Shown: positions 24,660-35,174, counted from the first letter of the stretch. The stretch is 64,000 nucleotides of DNA from Nocardioides alkalitolerans DSM 16699 (GCF_000426525.1 NZ_AUFN01000011.1:372001-436000), one strand, 5' to 3'. The notes: a model not told the origin generated them from the letters alone. Numbers and translations are program-made.

Positions 24660-25616
24660 ATGACTGCTACCTCCAGGATGCGCTCCGCCGTCGCGGTCGT
24701 CGGCCTCGCCGGCGGGCTCGGGGTCGGGGTCGGGTACGGCGGGCGCTCGCTGCTGCGCCGTCAGGCCGCCACCGCCCGCCGCATCATCGGCAAGCCCCTC
24801 GGCGAACAGGCGCTCGACGCCGACAAGGTCTACCGCAAGCGGTACGGCGACGCCGTCGACCTGCTCGTGCTCGGGGACTCGATCGCGGCCGGTCTCGGCG
24901 CCGAGGTGCCCGGCGACACCTTCGGGGCCCGGCTGGCGAAGATGGTCGCCAAGCGGGAGGAGCGCTCCGTGCGCCTGCGCACCGCCGCGCGGGTCGGCGC
25001 CGAGTCGAGCATGCTCGCCGAGCAGGTCGCGTCGCTGCCCCCGTCGTACAGGGCCGCCGTGGCCGTGGTGATCGTCGGCGGCAACGACGTCACCCACCGG
25101 GTGCCGGTCGCCGAGTCGGCCCGTCACCTGGCCGAGGCCATCGAGGCGCTGCAGGCGCGCGGCACGGCCGTCGTGGTGGGCACGTGCCCCGACCTCGGCG
25201 CGCTCCGCCCCGTCCCGCAGCCGCTGCGCGCCCTCGGGTCCCGCGCCTCCCGCCAGCTCGCGGCCGCCCAGCGGGCCACCGCCGTCGCCGCCGGCGCGCG
25301 GGCCGTGTCGCTGGCCGACGTGGTCGGGCCGTTCTTCATCACCAACCCCGACGAGATGTTCAGCCTCGACCGGTTCCACCCCAGCGCCGCCGGCTACAAG
25401 CGCACCGCCCGCGCCGTGCTGCCCTCGGTGCTGGCCGCGCTCGGCCGCGTCGACGAGGTGCCGTTCGGCCATCACGCACCCGAGCCGTCGCCCGAGCCGT
25501 CGCCCGAGGTCGAGCCCGCGGCCGAGCCGGTCGTGGCCGCCGTCGACATCGACGACTGGGGCATCGACGACCAGGTCGCGGGTGGGGTGTCGGACGGCTC
25601 CGACCGTGTGTCCTAG
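24660..25616 (+). CDS. SGNH/GDSL-family hydrolase, membrane-anchored
   Basis: A 318-residue protein with an N-terminal hydrophobic anchor (residues about 7-27). Block I is VLGDSIAAG with the nucleophile Ser, block III is IVGGNDVTH, and block V is DRFHPSAAGY with the catalytic Asp-x-x-His. A Pro/Glu repeat (EPSPEPSPEVEP) and an acidic tail of about 50 residues follow the domain. It is probably an extracytoplasmic esterase acting on lipids or acylated cell-wall polymers; the substrate is unknown. Confidence 0.88.
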   Translation: MTATSRMRSAVAVVGLAGGLGVGVGYGGRSLLRRQAATARRIIGKPLGEQALDADKVYRKRYGDAVDLLVLGDSIAAGLGAEVPGDTFGARLAKMVAKREERSVRLRTAARVGAESSMLAEQVASLPPSYRAAVAVVIVGGNDVTHRVPVAESARHLAEAIEALQARGTAVVVGTCPDLGALRPVPQPLRALGSRASRQLAAAQRATAVAAGARAVSLADVVGPFFITNPDEMFSLDRFHPSAAGYKRTARAVLPSVLAALGRVDEVPFGHHAPEPSPEPSPEVEPAAEPVVAAVDIDDWGIDDQVAGGVSDGSDRVS

Positions 25617-25626
25617 CCTCGCCACC

Positions 25627-26496
25627 ATGACGACCGCCGCCGCCCGCCCCCGTGTGCTCCTCGCGACCTTCCAGGTCCTCCCCGACGGCGAGCCGGGCGG
25701 CGCCGCCCTCGTGGCCGCGCTCGTCGAGCGCGGGGTCGACGCGGCCTGGGCCGTCTGGGACGACGCGTCCGTCGACTGGGCCGCCGCCGACCTCGTCGCC
25801 GTGCGCTCGACCTGGGACTACCACCGCCGGCTGCCGGAGTTTCTGGACTGGGCCCGCCGCACGGCGGACGTCACGCCGATGCTGAACGGCCCCGCCACGT
25901 TCGCCTGGAACGCCGACAAGAGCTACCTGACGACCCTCGGGGAGCACGTGCCGGTCGTGCCGACGCTGCCCGTCGACGACGCCACGCTGCTGCCGGTGCT
26001 CGCCGACGCGCTCGAGCGCTGGGGCACGGTGGTCGTGAAGCCGCGCACGGGCGCCGGCGGCGTCGGCGTCGTGGTGCTCGACGGGCTGCGGGACGACCGG
26101 CTCGAGGGCCTCACCGCCGGGCCCTGGGTCGCGCAGCCCCTGGTCGAGTCCGTGCGCACCGAGGGCGAGGTCTCGGTCTTCGTGCTCGGCGGCCGGGCGG
26201 TGGCCCAGGTCGACAAGCTGCCGGCCGCGGGCGAGATCCGCGTGCACGAGCTGTACGGCGGGCGGTCGCGCCCCGTGCCCGTGGGCGACGAGACCGGCGG
26301 CGTGGCGGTCACGGCGGTGGACGCTGCCCAGTCGCTGCTCGGGACCGGTCTGGACTACGCCCGGGTGGACCTCATGCGGTGGGACGGCGCCTGGGCCGTG
26401 AGCGAGCTCGAGCTGATCGAGCCCGGGCTCTACCTCGACGTGGCTCCCGAGCTGGCCGGGCTGTTCGCCGACCTGGTCCCGTCGCGCCTGCGGTGA
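25627..26496 (+). CDS. ATP-grasp domain protein (glutathione synthetase/RimK-like)
   Basis: A 289-residue ligase-type protein. An N-terminal pre-ATP-grasp region includes VRSTWDYHRRLPEFLDW. The ATP-grasp core has VVVKPRTGAGGVGVVV (phosphate-binding loop), WVAQPLVESVRTEGEVSVFV and the metal-binding VSELELIEPGLYLD near the C-terminus. Such proteins join a carboxylate to an amine with ATP. ATG at 25627 has a TAGCCT -10 box (25614-25619) seven bases upstream, suggesting leaderless transcription from inside the end of the SGNH gene. Substrates are unknown. Confidence 0.85.
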   Translation: MTTAAARPRVLLATFQVLPDGEPGGAALVAALVERGVDAAWAVWDDASVDWAAADLVAVRSTWDYHRRLPEFLDWARRTADVTPMLNGPATFAWNADKSYLTTLGEHVPVVPTLPVDDATLLPVLADALERWGTVVVKPRTGAGGVGVVVLDGLRDDRLEGLTAGPWVAQPLVESVRTEGEVSVFVLGGRAVAQVDKLPAAGEIRVHELYGGRSRPVPVGDETGGVAVTAVDAAQSLLGTGLDYARVDLMRWDGAWAVSELELIEPGLYLDVAPELAGLFADLVPSRLR

Positions 26497-26520
26497 GGTC
26501 CGCCGTACCGGGGGGTGCTT

Positions 26521-26547
26521 CTTGCACTCGCCAGGGGCGAGTGCTAA
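26521..26547. promoter_or_regulatory. CIRCE element 1 (HrcA operator) with overlapping promoter
   Basis: CTTGCACTC, nine bases, GAGTGCTAA. The right arm is a perfect CIRCE half and the left arm matches seven of nine consensus positions. TTGCAC (26522-26527) and TAAACA (26545-26550), 17 bp apart, form a plausible promoter embedded in it, so HrcA binding would block RNA polymerase. Confidence 0.88.
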
Positions 26548-26553
26548 ACATGA

Positions 26554-28353
<1,800 letters not shown>

Positions 28354-28360
28354 GTCCCTG

Positions 28361-28396
28361 CTCCACCAGCTCCACCAGCTCCACCAGATCCACCAG
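28361..28396 (+). repeat. Four 9-bp tandem repeats after groEL
   Basis: CTCCACCAG is repeated three times perfectly and once with one change (ATCCACCAG). The repeats lie between the groEL stop and the terminator hairpin. No coding role is seen; probably replication slippage. Confidence 0.95.
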
Positions 28397-28432
28397 CGAG
28401 GCCCTCGCTCCCCTCGGGGAGCGGGGGCCTCG
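28397..28432. terminator. Strong bidirectional terminator between groEL and the DUF3253 gene
   Basis: A 36-nt hairpin: arms CGAGGCCCTCGCTCCCC and its complement pair over 16-17 positions with one G-T wobble and a tiny loop. It lies between convergent genes. There is no U-run on either side. Confidence 0.85.
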
Positions 28433-28437
28433 TGCCG

Positions 28438-28719
28438 TCAGCGGGCGCGTCGTACGCGGATCGGACCCCGCGCCGAGGCGAGGTCGACGACCTCGCCGCC
28501 CTGCGTCACCTCGACCTCGCCGCGGGTGACGAGCGCGCCCACGACCGCACGGACGGGGTCCATGAGGGCCCGCCAGTCGCCGTCGTCGCCCGCGACCCGG
28601 CGCGCCGCCTCCGACGGACAGATGGTGGCGTCGGCGGCACGGGCGTCGAGCAGGTCGGAGACGGCCGCCTCGATGCGGCGGTCGAGGTCGGGGTCGGGTA
28701 CGTCGGTCGGGGGAGCCAC
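28438..28719 (-). CDS. DUF3253 domain protein
   Basis: A 93-residue protein matching the short DUF3253 family: an N-terminal helix with LDRRIEAAVSDLLDARAADATICPSEAARRV (ICPSE-A-ARRV is the signature), WRALMDPVRAVVGALVTRGEVEVTQGG, and a basic end. The layout resembles a small winged-helix DNA-binding domain, but function is unknown. GTG at 28719 is the only reasonable start. It converges on groEL across the terminator at 28397 and is divergent from the glyoxalase-like gene. Confidence 0.8.
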   Translation of the reverse strand: MAPPTDVPDPDLDRRIEAAVSDLLDARAADATICPSEAARRVAGDDGDWRALMDPVRAVVGALVTRGEVEVTQGGEVVDLASARGPIRVRRAR

Positions 28720-28781
28720 CCCACCAGCATGCCGCGGGGCACCCCGTGACGTGACGCGGCGACGGTGCCAGGGTGGTGGCC

Positions 28782-29153
28782 ATGAGCATCGGTCTGCGTG
28801 TCGCCGTCCCGATCCTGCGCATCTTCGACGAGGCCCGCGCCCGCGCCTTCTACCTCGACTTCCTCGGGTTCACCGAGGAGTGGACGCACCGGTTCGAGCC
28901 GGGGCTGCCGGCGTACGTGCGGGTGCGGCGCGACGACGTCGTGCTGGACCTCTCCGAGCACCACGGCGACGGCTCGCCCGGCGTGGCGGTCTGGCTCGCG
29001 CTCGACGACCTGCGGGCCTTCCACGCCGAGCTGCACGCGAAGCCGTTCGCCGGGATGCGGCCCGGGGTCGACGTGGACGCCCCGGGCGGGCCGACGATGG
29101 AGGTCGTCGACCCGTTCTCCAACACGTTGCGGTTCTGCCAGGTCACGGGCTGA
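28782..29153 (+). CDS. Glyoxalase/bleomycin-resistance superfamily protein
   Basis: A 123-residue vicinal-oxygen-chelate fold protein. It has the IFDEARARAFYLDFLGFTEEW first module, VLDLSEHHGDGSPGVAVWL, and the second-module end TMEVVDPFSNTLRFCQ, where the metal-binding Glu of the family lies. Such proteins are isomerases, dioxygenases or antibiotic-binding proteins. ATG at 28782 is preferred to GTG at 28773. It stands alone, 55 bp before the phosphotransferase gene. Confidence 0.88.
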   Translation: MSIGLRVAVPILRIFDEARARAFYLDFLGFTEEWTHRFEPGLPAYVRVRRDDVVLDLSEHHGDGSPGVAVWLALDDLRAFHAELHAKPFAGMRPGVDVDAPGGPTMEVVDPFSNTLRFCQVTG

Positions 29154-29207
29154 CGAGACCGGGCACGCCGGCGTCAGGACGGCGCCTGGTCAAGGCAGGA
29201 TGACGCC

Positions 29208-30176
29208 ATGCCCGACGTCCGCCTCCAGCCCCTCGCGCGCGCGAAGGTGGCGTCCCTCGGGGCCGCCGGTGAGGCCTGGGAGGCCGCGCTCCCCGCCATG
29301 CTCGACGGGCTCGCCGCGACGTGGGGGCTCACCCTCGGCACGGCGCTGCCGGGCGGCAGCGCGTCGTACGTCGTGGCCGCCCGCACCCGCGAGGGCGCCG
29401 AGCGCGTGGTCAAGGTGGCGCTGCCCGACCCCGCGCTCCTGCCGGGCATCGCGGCCGAGGCAGCGGTGCTGCGGGCCGCCGACGGGCGCGGCTACGCGCG
29501 TCTGCACGCGTACGACGACGAGCGCCACGCCCTGCTGCTGGAGTCCTGCGGCCGTTCGCTGGAGCGCTCCGCGCTGCCGGTCACCGAGCAGCTCGTCGTG
29601 CTGGCGGACACGCTGCGGCTCGCCTGGACCGTCGACGTGCCGGCGGTCGCGCCGCCCCCGCGGGGCGAGGACCGGGCGTCCTTCCTGCACGGGTTCGTGG
29701 TCGACCACGCCCGCCGCCTGGAGGCCCACGACCTGGGGCCGAGGTTCGACGCGGTGCTCGAGCAGGCGCTCGAGTGCGCCGAGCGGCGGGCGGAGGCCTA
29801 CGACCCGGGCGCCTGCGTGGTCGCGCACGGCGACGCGCACCCGGCCAACCTGCTGCGGGCGCTGGACGACGGACGGGGACGCGGCGCGGAGGACACGGGC
29901 TGGGTGTTCGTGGATCCCGACGGGGTGGCGGCCGACCCGGCGTACGACCTCGGTGTCGCCCTGCGCGAGTGGACGGGCGAGCTCACGGGCCCGGGCGCCC
30001 GGTCGCGGGCGGAGGGCTGGGCGACCCTGCTGGCCGACCGCACGGGGCAGGACCGGCGGGCGGTCTGGGAGTGGGGCTACCTCGAGCGGGTCTCGACCGG
30101 GCTCTACGTGCTCGGGTTCGGGGCGGAGAGGCTAGGGCGCCGGTTCCTCGACTCGGCGGCCCTGCTGCTCGACTGA
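29208..30176 (+). CDS. Aminoglycoside/streptomycin 6-kinase-like phosphotransferase (APH family)
   Basis: A 322-residue kinase-fold enzyme. Brenner motif CVVAHGDAHPANLLRA holds the catalytic Asp, FVDPDGVAADPAYDLGVALREW holds the metal-binding Asp, and the N-lobe has RVVKVALPDP with the ATP Lys. The order and C-terminal helix (GYLERVSTGLYVLGFG) match the APH(6)/hydroxyurea phosphotransferase group. Chromosomal members often act on cell metabolites rather than give resistance. Its 3' end overlaps the convergent gene at 30104 by 73 bp. Confidence 0.85.
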   Translation: MPDVRLQPLARAKVASLGAAGEAWEAALPAMLDGLAATWGLTLGTALPGGSASYVVAARTREGAERVVKVALPDPALLPGIAAEAAVLRAADGRGYARLHAYDDERHALLLESCGRSLERSALPVTEQLVVLADTLRLAWTVDVPAVAPPPRGEDRASFLHGFVVDHARRLEAHDLGPRFDAVLEQALECAERRAEAYDPGACVVAHGDAHPANLLRALDDGRGRGAEDTGWVFVDPDGVAADPAYDLGVALREWTGELTGPGARSRAEGWATLLADRTGQDRRAVWEWGYLERVSTGLYVLGFGAERLGRRFLDSAALLLD

Positions 30177-30919
30177 GCGCGACGCTCCATCACCAGCCGG
30201 CGCCAGTGCGCGTGGTCGTCGAACCGCACCCGGGCCACGCGGACGGCACCGGGGTGGAACCGCAGCCGCGGGGCGTACGCGAGCTCGCACCGGGCGCTCA
30301 GGTACTCCTCGTCACCGAGCACGTGCGAGGAGTAGAAGAGCGCGGCCCGGCTCGAGAGGCCGACGAGGTGCTCGGTCGAGACGACCACGTGGAACCCCTC
30401 GTCGAGGGAGCCGGCCCGGGCCATGGGGGCGGTGGCGCACCGGAGCCAGCCCAGGTCGACGTACGGCGAGCAGCAGCGGTCGCGCTGCTGGTCCAGGAAC
30501 GCGTCGAGCTCGACGTCCACGACGGCCTCGACGTCGCAGGCGGTGCGGGTGTCGGTGCTGACCGCGGCCGCGGCGTCGGCGAACCAGGCGTCGAGGTCGT
30601 CGGCCGCCACGTCGTCGACGGGCGCGCCCGCCGCGGGGGCGGCGCCGAGCAGCGCGCGCAGGCAGTGGTCGTCGACGGCGCCGGCGAGCTGGAGCATCAG
30701 CTCGTGCTGGACGCGGTCGACGTCGTCGGCGTTGGTGCGGTCGAACTGGGCGGGGGCGGTGCGCACGACGGCGTCGTGGCGGCGGTCGTGGCGGTCCGGG
30801 GTGTCCTCCTCCAGGTAGTGGGGGGAGTGACGGGCGAACGCGCTGTGACCCTCGAAGGTGCCACCGCGCTCGTCGTCCTCCTCCAGGCGGACGGAGGTGC
30901 CGGCATCGAGATCGGTCAT
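30104..30919 (-). CDS. Hypothetical protein, 271 residues
   Basis: Not recognised. Mostly soluble, with an acidic N-terminus (DERGGTFEGHSAFARHSPHYLEEDTPD), a central helical region containing VQHELMLQLAGAVDDHCLRALLG, a Cys pair (RDRCCSPYVDLGWLRC) and a basic tail. A TAGGCT -10 box (30928-30933) eight bases before the ATG supports a leaderless gene. The last 24 codons lie on the opposite strand of the phosphotransferase 3' end. It is downstream of, and co-oriented with, the AlkB-like gene (59-bp gap). Confidence 0.68.
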   Translation of the reverse strand: MTDLDAGTSVRLEEDDERGGTFEGHSAFARHSPHYLEEDTPDRHDRRHDAVVRTAPAQFDRTNADDVDRVQHELMLQLAGAVDDHCLRALLGAAPAAGAPVDDVAADDLDAWFADAAAAVSTDTRTACDVEAVVDVELDAFLDQQRDRCCSPYVDLGWLRCATAPMARAGSLDEGFHVVVSTEHLVGLSSRAALFYSSHVLGDEEYLSARCELAYAPRLRFHPGAVRVARVRFDDHAHWRRLVMERRAQSSSRAAESRNRRPSLSAPNPST

Positions 30920-30978
30920 GGGCGGGGAGCCTAGGGTCGCCGCGCCGGTCGACGCCTCCGGTTTTCCCCGGGAGCGGC

Positions 30979-31614
30979 TCAGAAGACGCCGGCCGGCCGG
31001 AACTGCACCGAGAGCCGCGGACCGGCGTGGGCGACCTTCGGCACGGCGTGCTCCCACGTGCGCTGACAGCTGCCGCCCATGACCACGAGGTCGCCGTGGC
31101 CCATGACCACCGCCGTCGACGGCCCGCCGCCCCGCGGTCGCAGCGCCAGGCGCCGGGGGTCGCCGAACGACACGATCGCGACCATCGTGTCCTGCCGCGC
31201 GCCGCGCCCGATGGTGTCGCCGTGCCACGCCACCGAGTCGTTGCCGTCGCGGTAGTAGCAGCACCCGGCCGTCGTGAAGGGCTCGCCCAGCTCGTCGGCG
31301 TAGTGGGCGGAGAGCGCCTCGCGCGCCGCCGTCAGGCCCGGGTGCGGCAGCGGCTCGCCGGCGCCGTACGTGTGGAGCAGCCGCGGCACGGCGACCACCC
31401 GGTCGTACATCTGTCGCCGCTCGGCCCGCCACGGCACGTCGTGCACGAGCGCGTCGAAGACCCCGTCGGCCACGCCGGCGAGCCAGTCACGTCGTACGTC
31501 GAGCCAGGCCCCGCGACCGAGGTCGGTGCGCTCGACGTGGCCGTCGAGCGGGCCCGGGGCGCCGGGGGCGGTGTCCGTCGGGTCCTCGGCGAACAGCGTG
31601 GCCTGGAAGTCCAT
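30979..31614 (-). CDS. AlkB-family 2-oxoglutarate/Fe(II) DNA-repair dioxygenase
   Basis: A 211-residue AlkB-like enzyme that oxidatively removes alkyl lesions from DNA or RNA bases. Iron ligands are visible in AWHGDTIG (H-x-D) and TWEHAVPK (second His). The 2-oxoglutarate-binding R-x5-R lies in GPRLSVQFRP. YYRDGNDSV is the nucleotide-recognition region. ATG 31614 is chosen because a TATGCT -10 box (31622-31627) is seven bases before it, making the transcript leaderless. Just upstream is a perfect LexA box, so the gene should be induced by DNA damage. Confidence 0.9.
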   Translation of the reverse strand: MDFQATLFAEDPTDTAPGAPGPLDGHVERTDLGRGAWLDVRRDWLAGVADGVFDALVHDVPWRAERRQMYDRVVAVPRLLHTYGAGEPLPHPGLTAAREALSAHYADELGEPFTTAGCCYYRDGNDSVAWHGDTIGRGARQDTMVAIVSFGDPRRLALRPRGGGPSTAVVMGHGDLVVMGGSCQRTWEHAVPKVAHAGPRLSVQFRPAGVF

Positions 31615-31636
31615 GCGGGCGAGCATACGCCGGTGG

Positions 31637-31652
31637 TCGAACACGCGTTCGA
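31637..31652. promoter_or_regulatory. Perfect LexA (SOS) box upstream of the AlkB gene
   Basis: TCGAACACGCGTTCGA is exactly the actinobacterial SOS consensus TCGAAC-N4-GTTCGA and is a fully symmetric palindrome. It overlaps the -35 region of the AlkB promoter (its -10 is at 31622-31627). The divergent ABC exporter starts 88 bp away on the other side and might also be affected. Confidence 0.9.
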
Positions 31653-31739
31653 TCTGCTCGGGTGTGTCGGGGCACCCCGGGCGAGGATCGGGGACATTCC
31701 CGGTAGCGGGGCCTCAGGGCGAGGGCGGAGAGTAGGCGC

Positions 31740-32522
31740 ATGACCACCGCCCCGGCGCGTCCCGCCGCCCGCGTCCGCGATCTCGTGAAGACCTACGGCA
31801 CGGGCCAGGCGCGGGTGCGCGCCCTCGACGGCGTCTCGGTCGACCTGGCGGCGGGGGAGTTCACGGCCGTGATGGGGCCCAGCGGCTCGGGCAAGTCGAC
31901 CCTCATGCACTGCTGCGCCGGGCTCGACACGGCCGACTCGGGGTCGGTGCTCGTCGGCGAGACCGAGCTCTCGACGCTGAAGGACAAGGCGCTGACCCGG
32001 CTGCGCCGCGACCGGATCGGGTTCGTCTTCCAGTCGTTCAACCTCGTGCCGACGCTGACGGCGGGGGAGAACATCCTGCTGCCGCTCGCCATCGCGGGCC
32101 GCAGGCCCGACCCCGAGCTCTACGACCGCGTGATCGAGACCGTGGGGCTCGCGCCCCGCCTGGGCCACAAGCCGAGCGAGCTCTCCGGCGGCCAGCAGCA
32201 GCGGGTCGCGGTCGCCCGGGCGCTCGTGAGCCGCCCCGAGATCGTGTTCGCCGACGAGCCGACGGGCAACCTCGACTCCCAGTCCGGCGCCGAGGTGCTG
32301 TCGCTGCTGCGCCGCAGCGCCGACGACGGCCAGACGATCGTGATGGTCACGCACGACCCGGTCGCGGCGGCGTACACCGACCGCGTCGTGTTCCTCACCG
32401 ACGGCAAGGTGACGGACGACCTGCGGGACCCCGACCGCGACCAGGTGCTCGAGATCATGGCGCGCACGAGCGCCGCGTCCGCCCACGTGGCGCCGGGCGC
32501 CGCCGAGGCCCAGGGCGCCTGA
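31740..32522 (+). CDS. MacB/LolD-type ABC transporter ATP-binding protein
   Basis: A 260-residue ATPase. Walker A is GPSGSGKST, the Q-loop is FVFQSFNLVPTLTA, the signature is LSGGQQQR, Walker B is IVFADEPTGNLDS and the switch His is in MVTHDP. The FQxFNLxPxLT segment and the GNLDS after Walker B are diagnostic of the MacB/LolD/FtsE class, which powers mechanotransmission rather than channel transport. A C-terminal extension of about 30 Ala-rich residues follows. Its stop overlaps the permease ATG by one base (TGATG). Confidence 0.95.
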   Translation: MTTAPARPAARVRDLVKTYGTGQARVRALDGVSVDLAAGEFTAVMGPSGSGKSTLMHCCAGLDTADSGSVLVGETELSTLKDKALTRLRRDRIGFVFQSFNLVPTLTAGENILLPLAIAGRRPDPELYDRVIETVGLAPRLGHKPSELSGGQQQRVAVARALVSRPEIVFADEPTGNLDSQSGAEVLSLLRRSADDGQTIVMVTHDPVAAAYTDRVVFLTDGKVTDDLRDPDRDQVLEIMARTSAASAHVAPGAAEAQGA

Positions 32523-35077
32523 TGTTCCGCGCCGCGTGGAAGAGCCTGCTGGGGCGCAAGCTCCGGCTCCTGATGAGCACGTTCGCGATCGTGCTCGGCG
32601 TCGCCTTCGTCGCCGGCTCCCTCATGTTCTCCGACACCCTCCAGCGCTCGTTCACGGCGCTGTTCTCCTCGACGGTGGGCGACGTCGTCGTCCGGCCGAC
32701 GAGCGGCACGTCGTTCGGCGCCGTCGACGGGTCGACGCGGTCGGTGCCCGCGTCGCTGGTCGACGAGATCGCCGAGGTCGACGGGGTCGCACGGGTCGAC
32801 GGCAAGGTGTCGGCGCCCGGCGTCTTCGTCGTCGACACCGACGGCAAGGTCGTGGGCGGCCAGGGCGCGCCCGGCCTCGCGCTCGGCTACGACGAGGCGC
32901 CCATCGCCGGCGGGGGCGAGGGCCTGCGCGTGGTGGAGGGGAGCCCGCCGACGCGGGCCGGCGAGATCGCCCTCGACGAGGCGACCGCGGAGCGCGCCGG
33001 CTACGAGGTCGGCGACGAGGTCACCCTGGTCAGCCCGGTCGCCGAGGGCGAGCTGACGCAGCGGCTGGTGGGCGTCTCCGCCTTCGCCGGCGGCGCGTCC
33101 CTCAACGGGGCGACCATCACCGTCTTCGACATGGCCACCGCGCAGAGCGTCTTCCTCGGGGGCACGGACGCGTTCACCGACATCTGGGTGAGCGCGGAGC
33201 CGGGGGTTTCCCAGGCCGAGCTGCGCGACGCCGTGGCCCCGCTGCTGCCCGACGGGGTCGAGGCCGTGACCGGCGACGACGCGGCGGAGGAGGGGGCGTC
33301 GCTCCTGCTCGAGGCCATCTCGTTCCTCACCACGTTCCTCCTCATCTTCGCGGGCATCGCCCTGGTGGTCGGCGGGTTCCTCATCGTCAACACCTTCTCG
33401 ATCCTGGTGGCGCAGCGCAGCCGCGAGCTGGCGCTGCTCCGGGCCCTGGGCGCCTCCCAGCGCCAGGTGGTCCGCTCGGTGCAGTTCGAGGCCCTGGTGC
33501 TCGGCCTGCTCGGCTCGACCCTCGGGCTGGGCCTGGGGGTGCTGCTCGCGATGGGCATCCGGGCCCTGTTCGCGAACTTCGGTCTCGACCTGGGCGGCCA
33601 GTCGCTGGTGCTGGAACCGCGCACGGTGCTCGCCGCGTACGGCGTGGGCGTGCTCGTGACGATGGCCGCCGCCTGGGGGCCCGCCCGACGGACGTCGCGC
33701 ATCGCCCCCGTCCAGGCGCTGCGCGACGACGTGGCCCTGCCCGAGACGACGATCCGGCGCCGGCTGCTCGCCGGGGTCGGGCTCATCGCCGTCGGAGCCG
33801 GGGCGATGGCCTACGGGCTGCTCGCGACCCCGCCGCGCATCGCCTGGTGGGTCGGTCTCGGCGTGCTCGCGGTGCTGCTCGGCGTCGCCGCGGCCGCCCC
33901 GGTGATCGCCCGGCCGTTCCTGGCCGGCGCCCACGCGCTCTTCCGCCGGCTGTTCGGCACGGTCGGCAACCTCGCCGGCCTCAACGCGCTGCGCAACCCG
34001 CGTCGTACGACGGCCACGGCCTCGGCCCTCATGATCGGCCTCGCCCTGGCGAGCACGATGGCCATCCTCGGCGACTCGGCGAAGGCCTCGGTCGACCAGA
34101 CGATCGACGAGAGCTTCCCCGGCGACTTCCTCGTCAGCAACCAGATCGGCCAGGGGTTCTCCACCGGCATCGCCGACCGGATGCGCGAGGTCGACGGCGT
34201 GAGCGCGCTGGCCGCCCTGCGCTACGGCATCGTGGAGGTCGACGGCGACCCGCGCGGCCTCGCCGCGGCCGACCTCGCCGAGGTCGACCGGGTCGTCGAG
34301 GTGGACGTCGTGGAGGGCGAGGCGGCCGACCTGGTCGACGGCACGGTGATGGTCGACGCGGACTACGCGGAGGACAACGACGTGACCGTCGGCGACGGCC
34401 TCACGATCGGCACGGTCGGCGGCGAGGTCGACTACGAGGTCGTGGCGGTCTACGAGCCCAACCCCGTCATCGGGTTCGCGCTGCTCACGACGGTGCCGAC
34501 GCTGCTCGAGGCCGGCTACCTCGACGTCGACAACACGCTGGTGATCGACGCCGACGCGGCGAGCCCGGGTGGGTTGGCCGGGGTCGAGGACCGCCTCGAC
34601 GCGGTGGTCGGCGACAACCCGCTCGTCACGGTGAAGGACCAGGCGGCCTACGCCGACGAGCAGCGCGAGCCCATCGACCAGCTCATCCTCATCATCTTCG
34701 CGCTGCTGGGCCTCGCCCTGGTGATCGCGGTGCTCGGCATCGTCAACACGCTGGCGCTGTCGATCATCGAGCGGACCCGCGAGGTGGGCCTGCTGCGGGC
34801 CGTCGGCCTCGGCCGGGGCCAGCTGCGGGTGATGATCACCCTCGAGTCGGTGGTGATCGCGGTGCTCGGCGCGGTGCTCGGCCTGCTCCTGGGCCTCGTC
34901 TTCGGGGTCGCGCTCCTGAGGTCGTTGCGCGACGAGGGCCTCGAGGTGATCAGCGTGCCCGTCGGCCAGCTCGCCCTCTTCCTGGGGCTCTCGCTCGTGA
35001 TCGGGGTGCTCGCGGCGGTGCTCCCGGCCCGGCGCGCCGCCCGGCTCGACGTGCTCGCCGCGGTCTCCGCGGAGTGA
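32522..35077 (+). CDS. MacB-type ABC transporter permease with two FtsX domains
   Basis: An 851-residue membrane protein. One membrane segment (about 18-38) precedes an extracytoplasmic MacB-like domain. An FtsX core of three segments with RELALLRALGASQRQVVR lies near residues 300-420. A second pair of membrane segments, a second extracytoplasmic domain (550-710), and a second FtsX core (ERTREVGLLRAVGLGRGQLRVM) at the end follow. It works with the preceding ATPase, probably in export or envelope remodelling. The substrate is unknown; no TolC-like or lipoprotein partner is adjacent. Confidence 0.93.
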   Translation: MFRAAWKSLLGRKLRLLMSTFAIVLGVAFVAGSLMFSDTLQRSFTALFSSTVGDVVVRPTSGTSFGAVDGSTRSVPASLVDEIAEVDGVARVDGKVSAPGVFVVDTDGKVVGGQGAPGLALGYDEAPIAGGGEGLRVVEGSPPTRAGEIALDEATAERAGYEVGDEVTLVSPVAEGELTQRLVGVSAFAGGASLNGATITVFDMATAQSVFLGGTDAFTDIWVSAEPGVSQAELRDAVAPLLPDGVEAVTGDDAAEEGASLLLEAISFLTTFLLIFAGIALVVGGFLIVNTFSILVAQRSRELALLRALGASQRQVVRSVQFEALVLGLLGSTLGLGLGVLLAMGIRALFANFGLDLGGQSLVLEPRTVLAAYGVGVLVTMAAAWGPARRTSRIAPVQALRDDVALPETTIRRRLLAGVGLIAVGAGAMAYGLLATPPRIAWWVGLGVLAVLLGVAAAAPVIARPFLAGAHALFRRLFGTVGNLAGLNALRNPRRTTATASALMIGLALASTMAILGDSAKASVDQTIDESFPGDFLVSNQIGQGFSTGIADRMREVDGVSALAALRYGIVEVDGDPRGLAAADLAEVDRVVEVDVVEGEAADLVDGTVMVDADYAEDNDVTVGDGLTIGTVGGEVDYEVVAVYEPNPVIGFALLTTVPTLLEAGYLDVDNTLVIDADAASPGGLAGVEDRLDAVVGDNPLVTVKDQAAYADEQREPIDQLILIIFALLGLALVIAVLGIVNTLALSIIERTREVGLLRAVGLGRGQLRVMITLESVVIAVLGAVLGLLLGLVFGVALLRSLRDEGLEVISVPVGQLALFLGLSLVIGVLAAVLPARRAARLDVLAAVSAE

Positions 35078-35174
35078 GAATGTCCGAACGGATGATTGTG
35101 GACGGGCAAAGTTCGACATTGGATAGGGAAAAGCCTCACTGATTCACGAGACAAGATGTGCGAAGGTGAATACC
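35078..35174 (+). promoter_or_regulatory. AT-richer promoter spacer before the GntR gene
   Basis: This 97-bp stretch is about half A/T, well below the GC of its surroundings. TTGTGG (35096) and TTGGAT are 17 bp apart and could be a promoter. AAGGTG at 35163-35168 is a ribosome site six bases before the GTG at 35175. No clear palindromic operator was seen. Confidence 0.35.
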
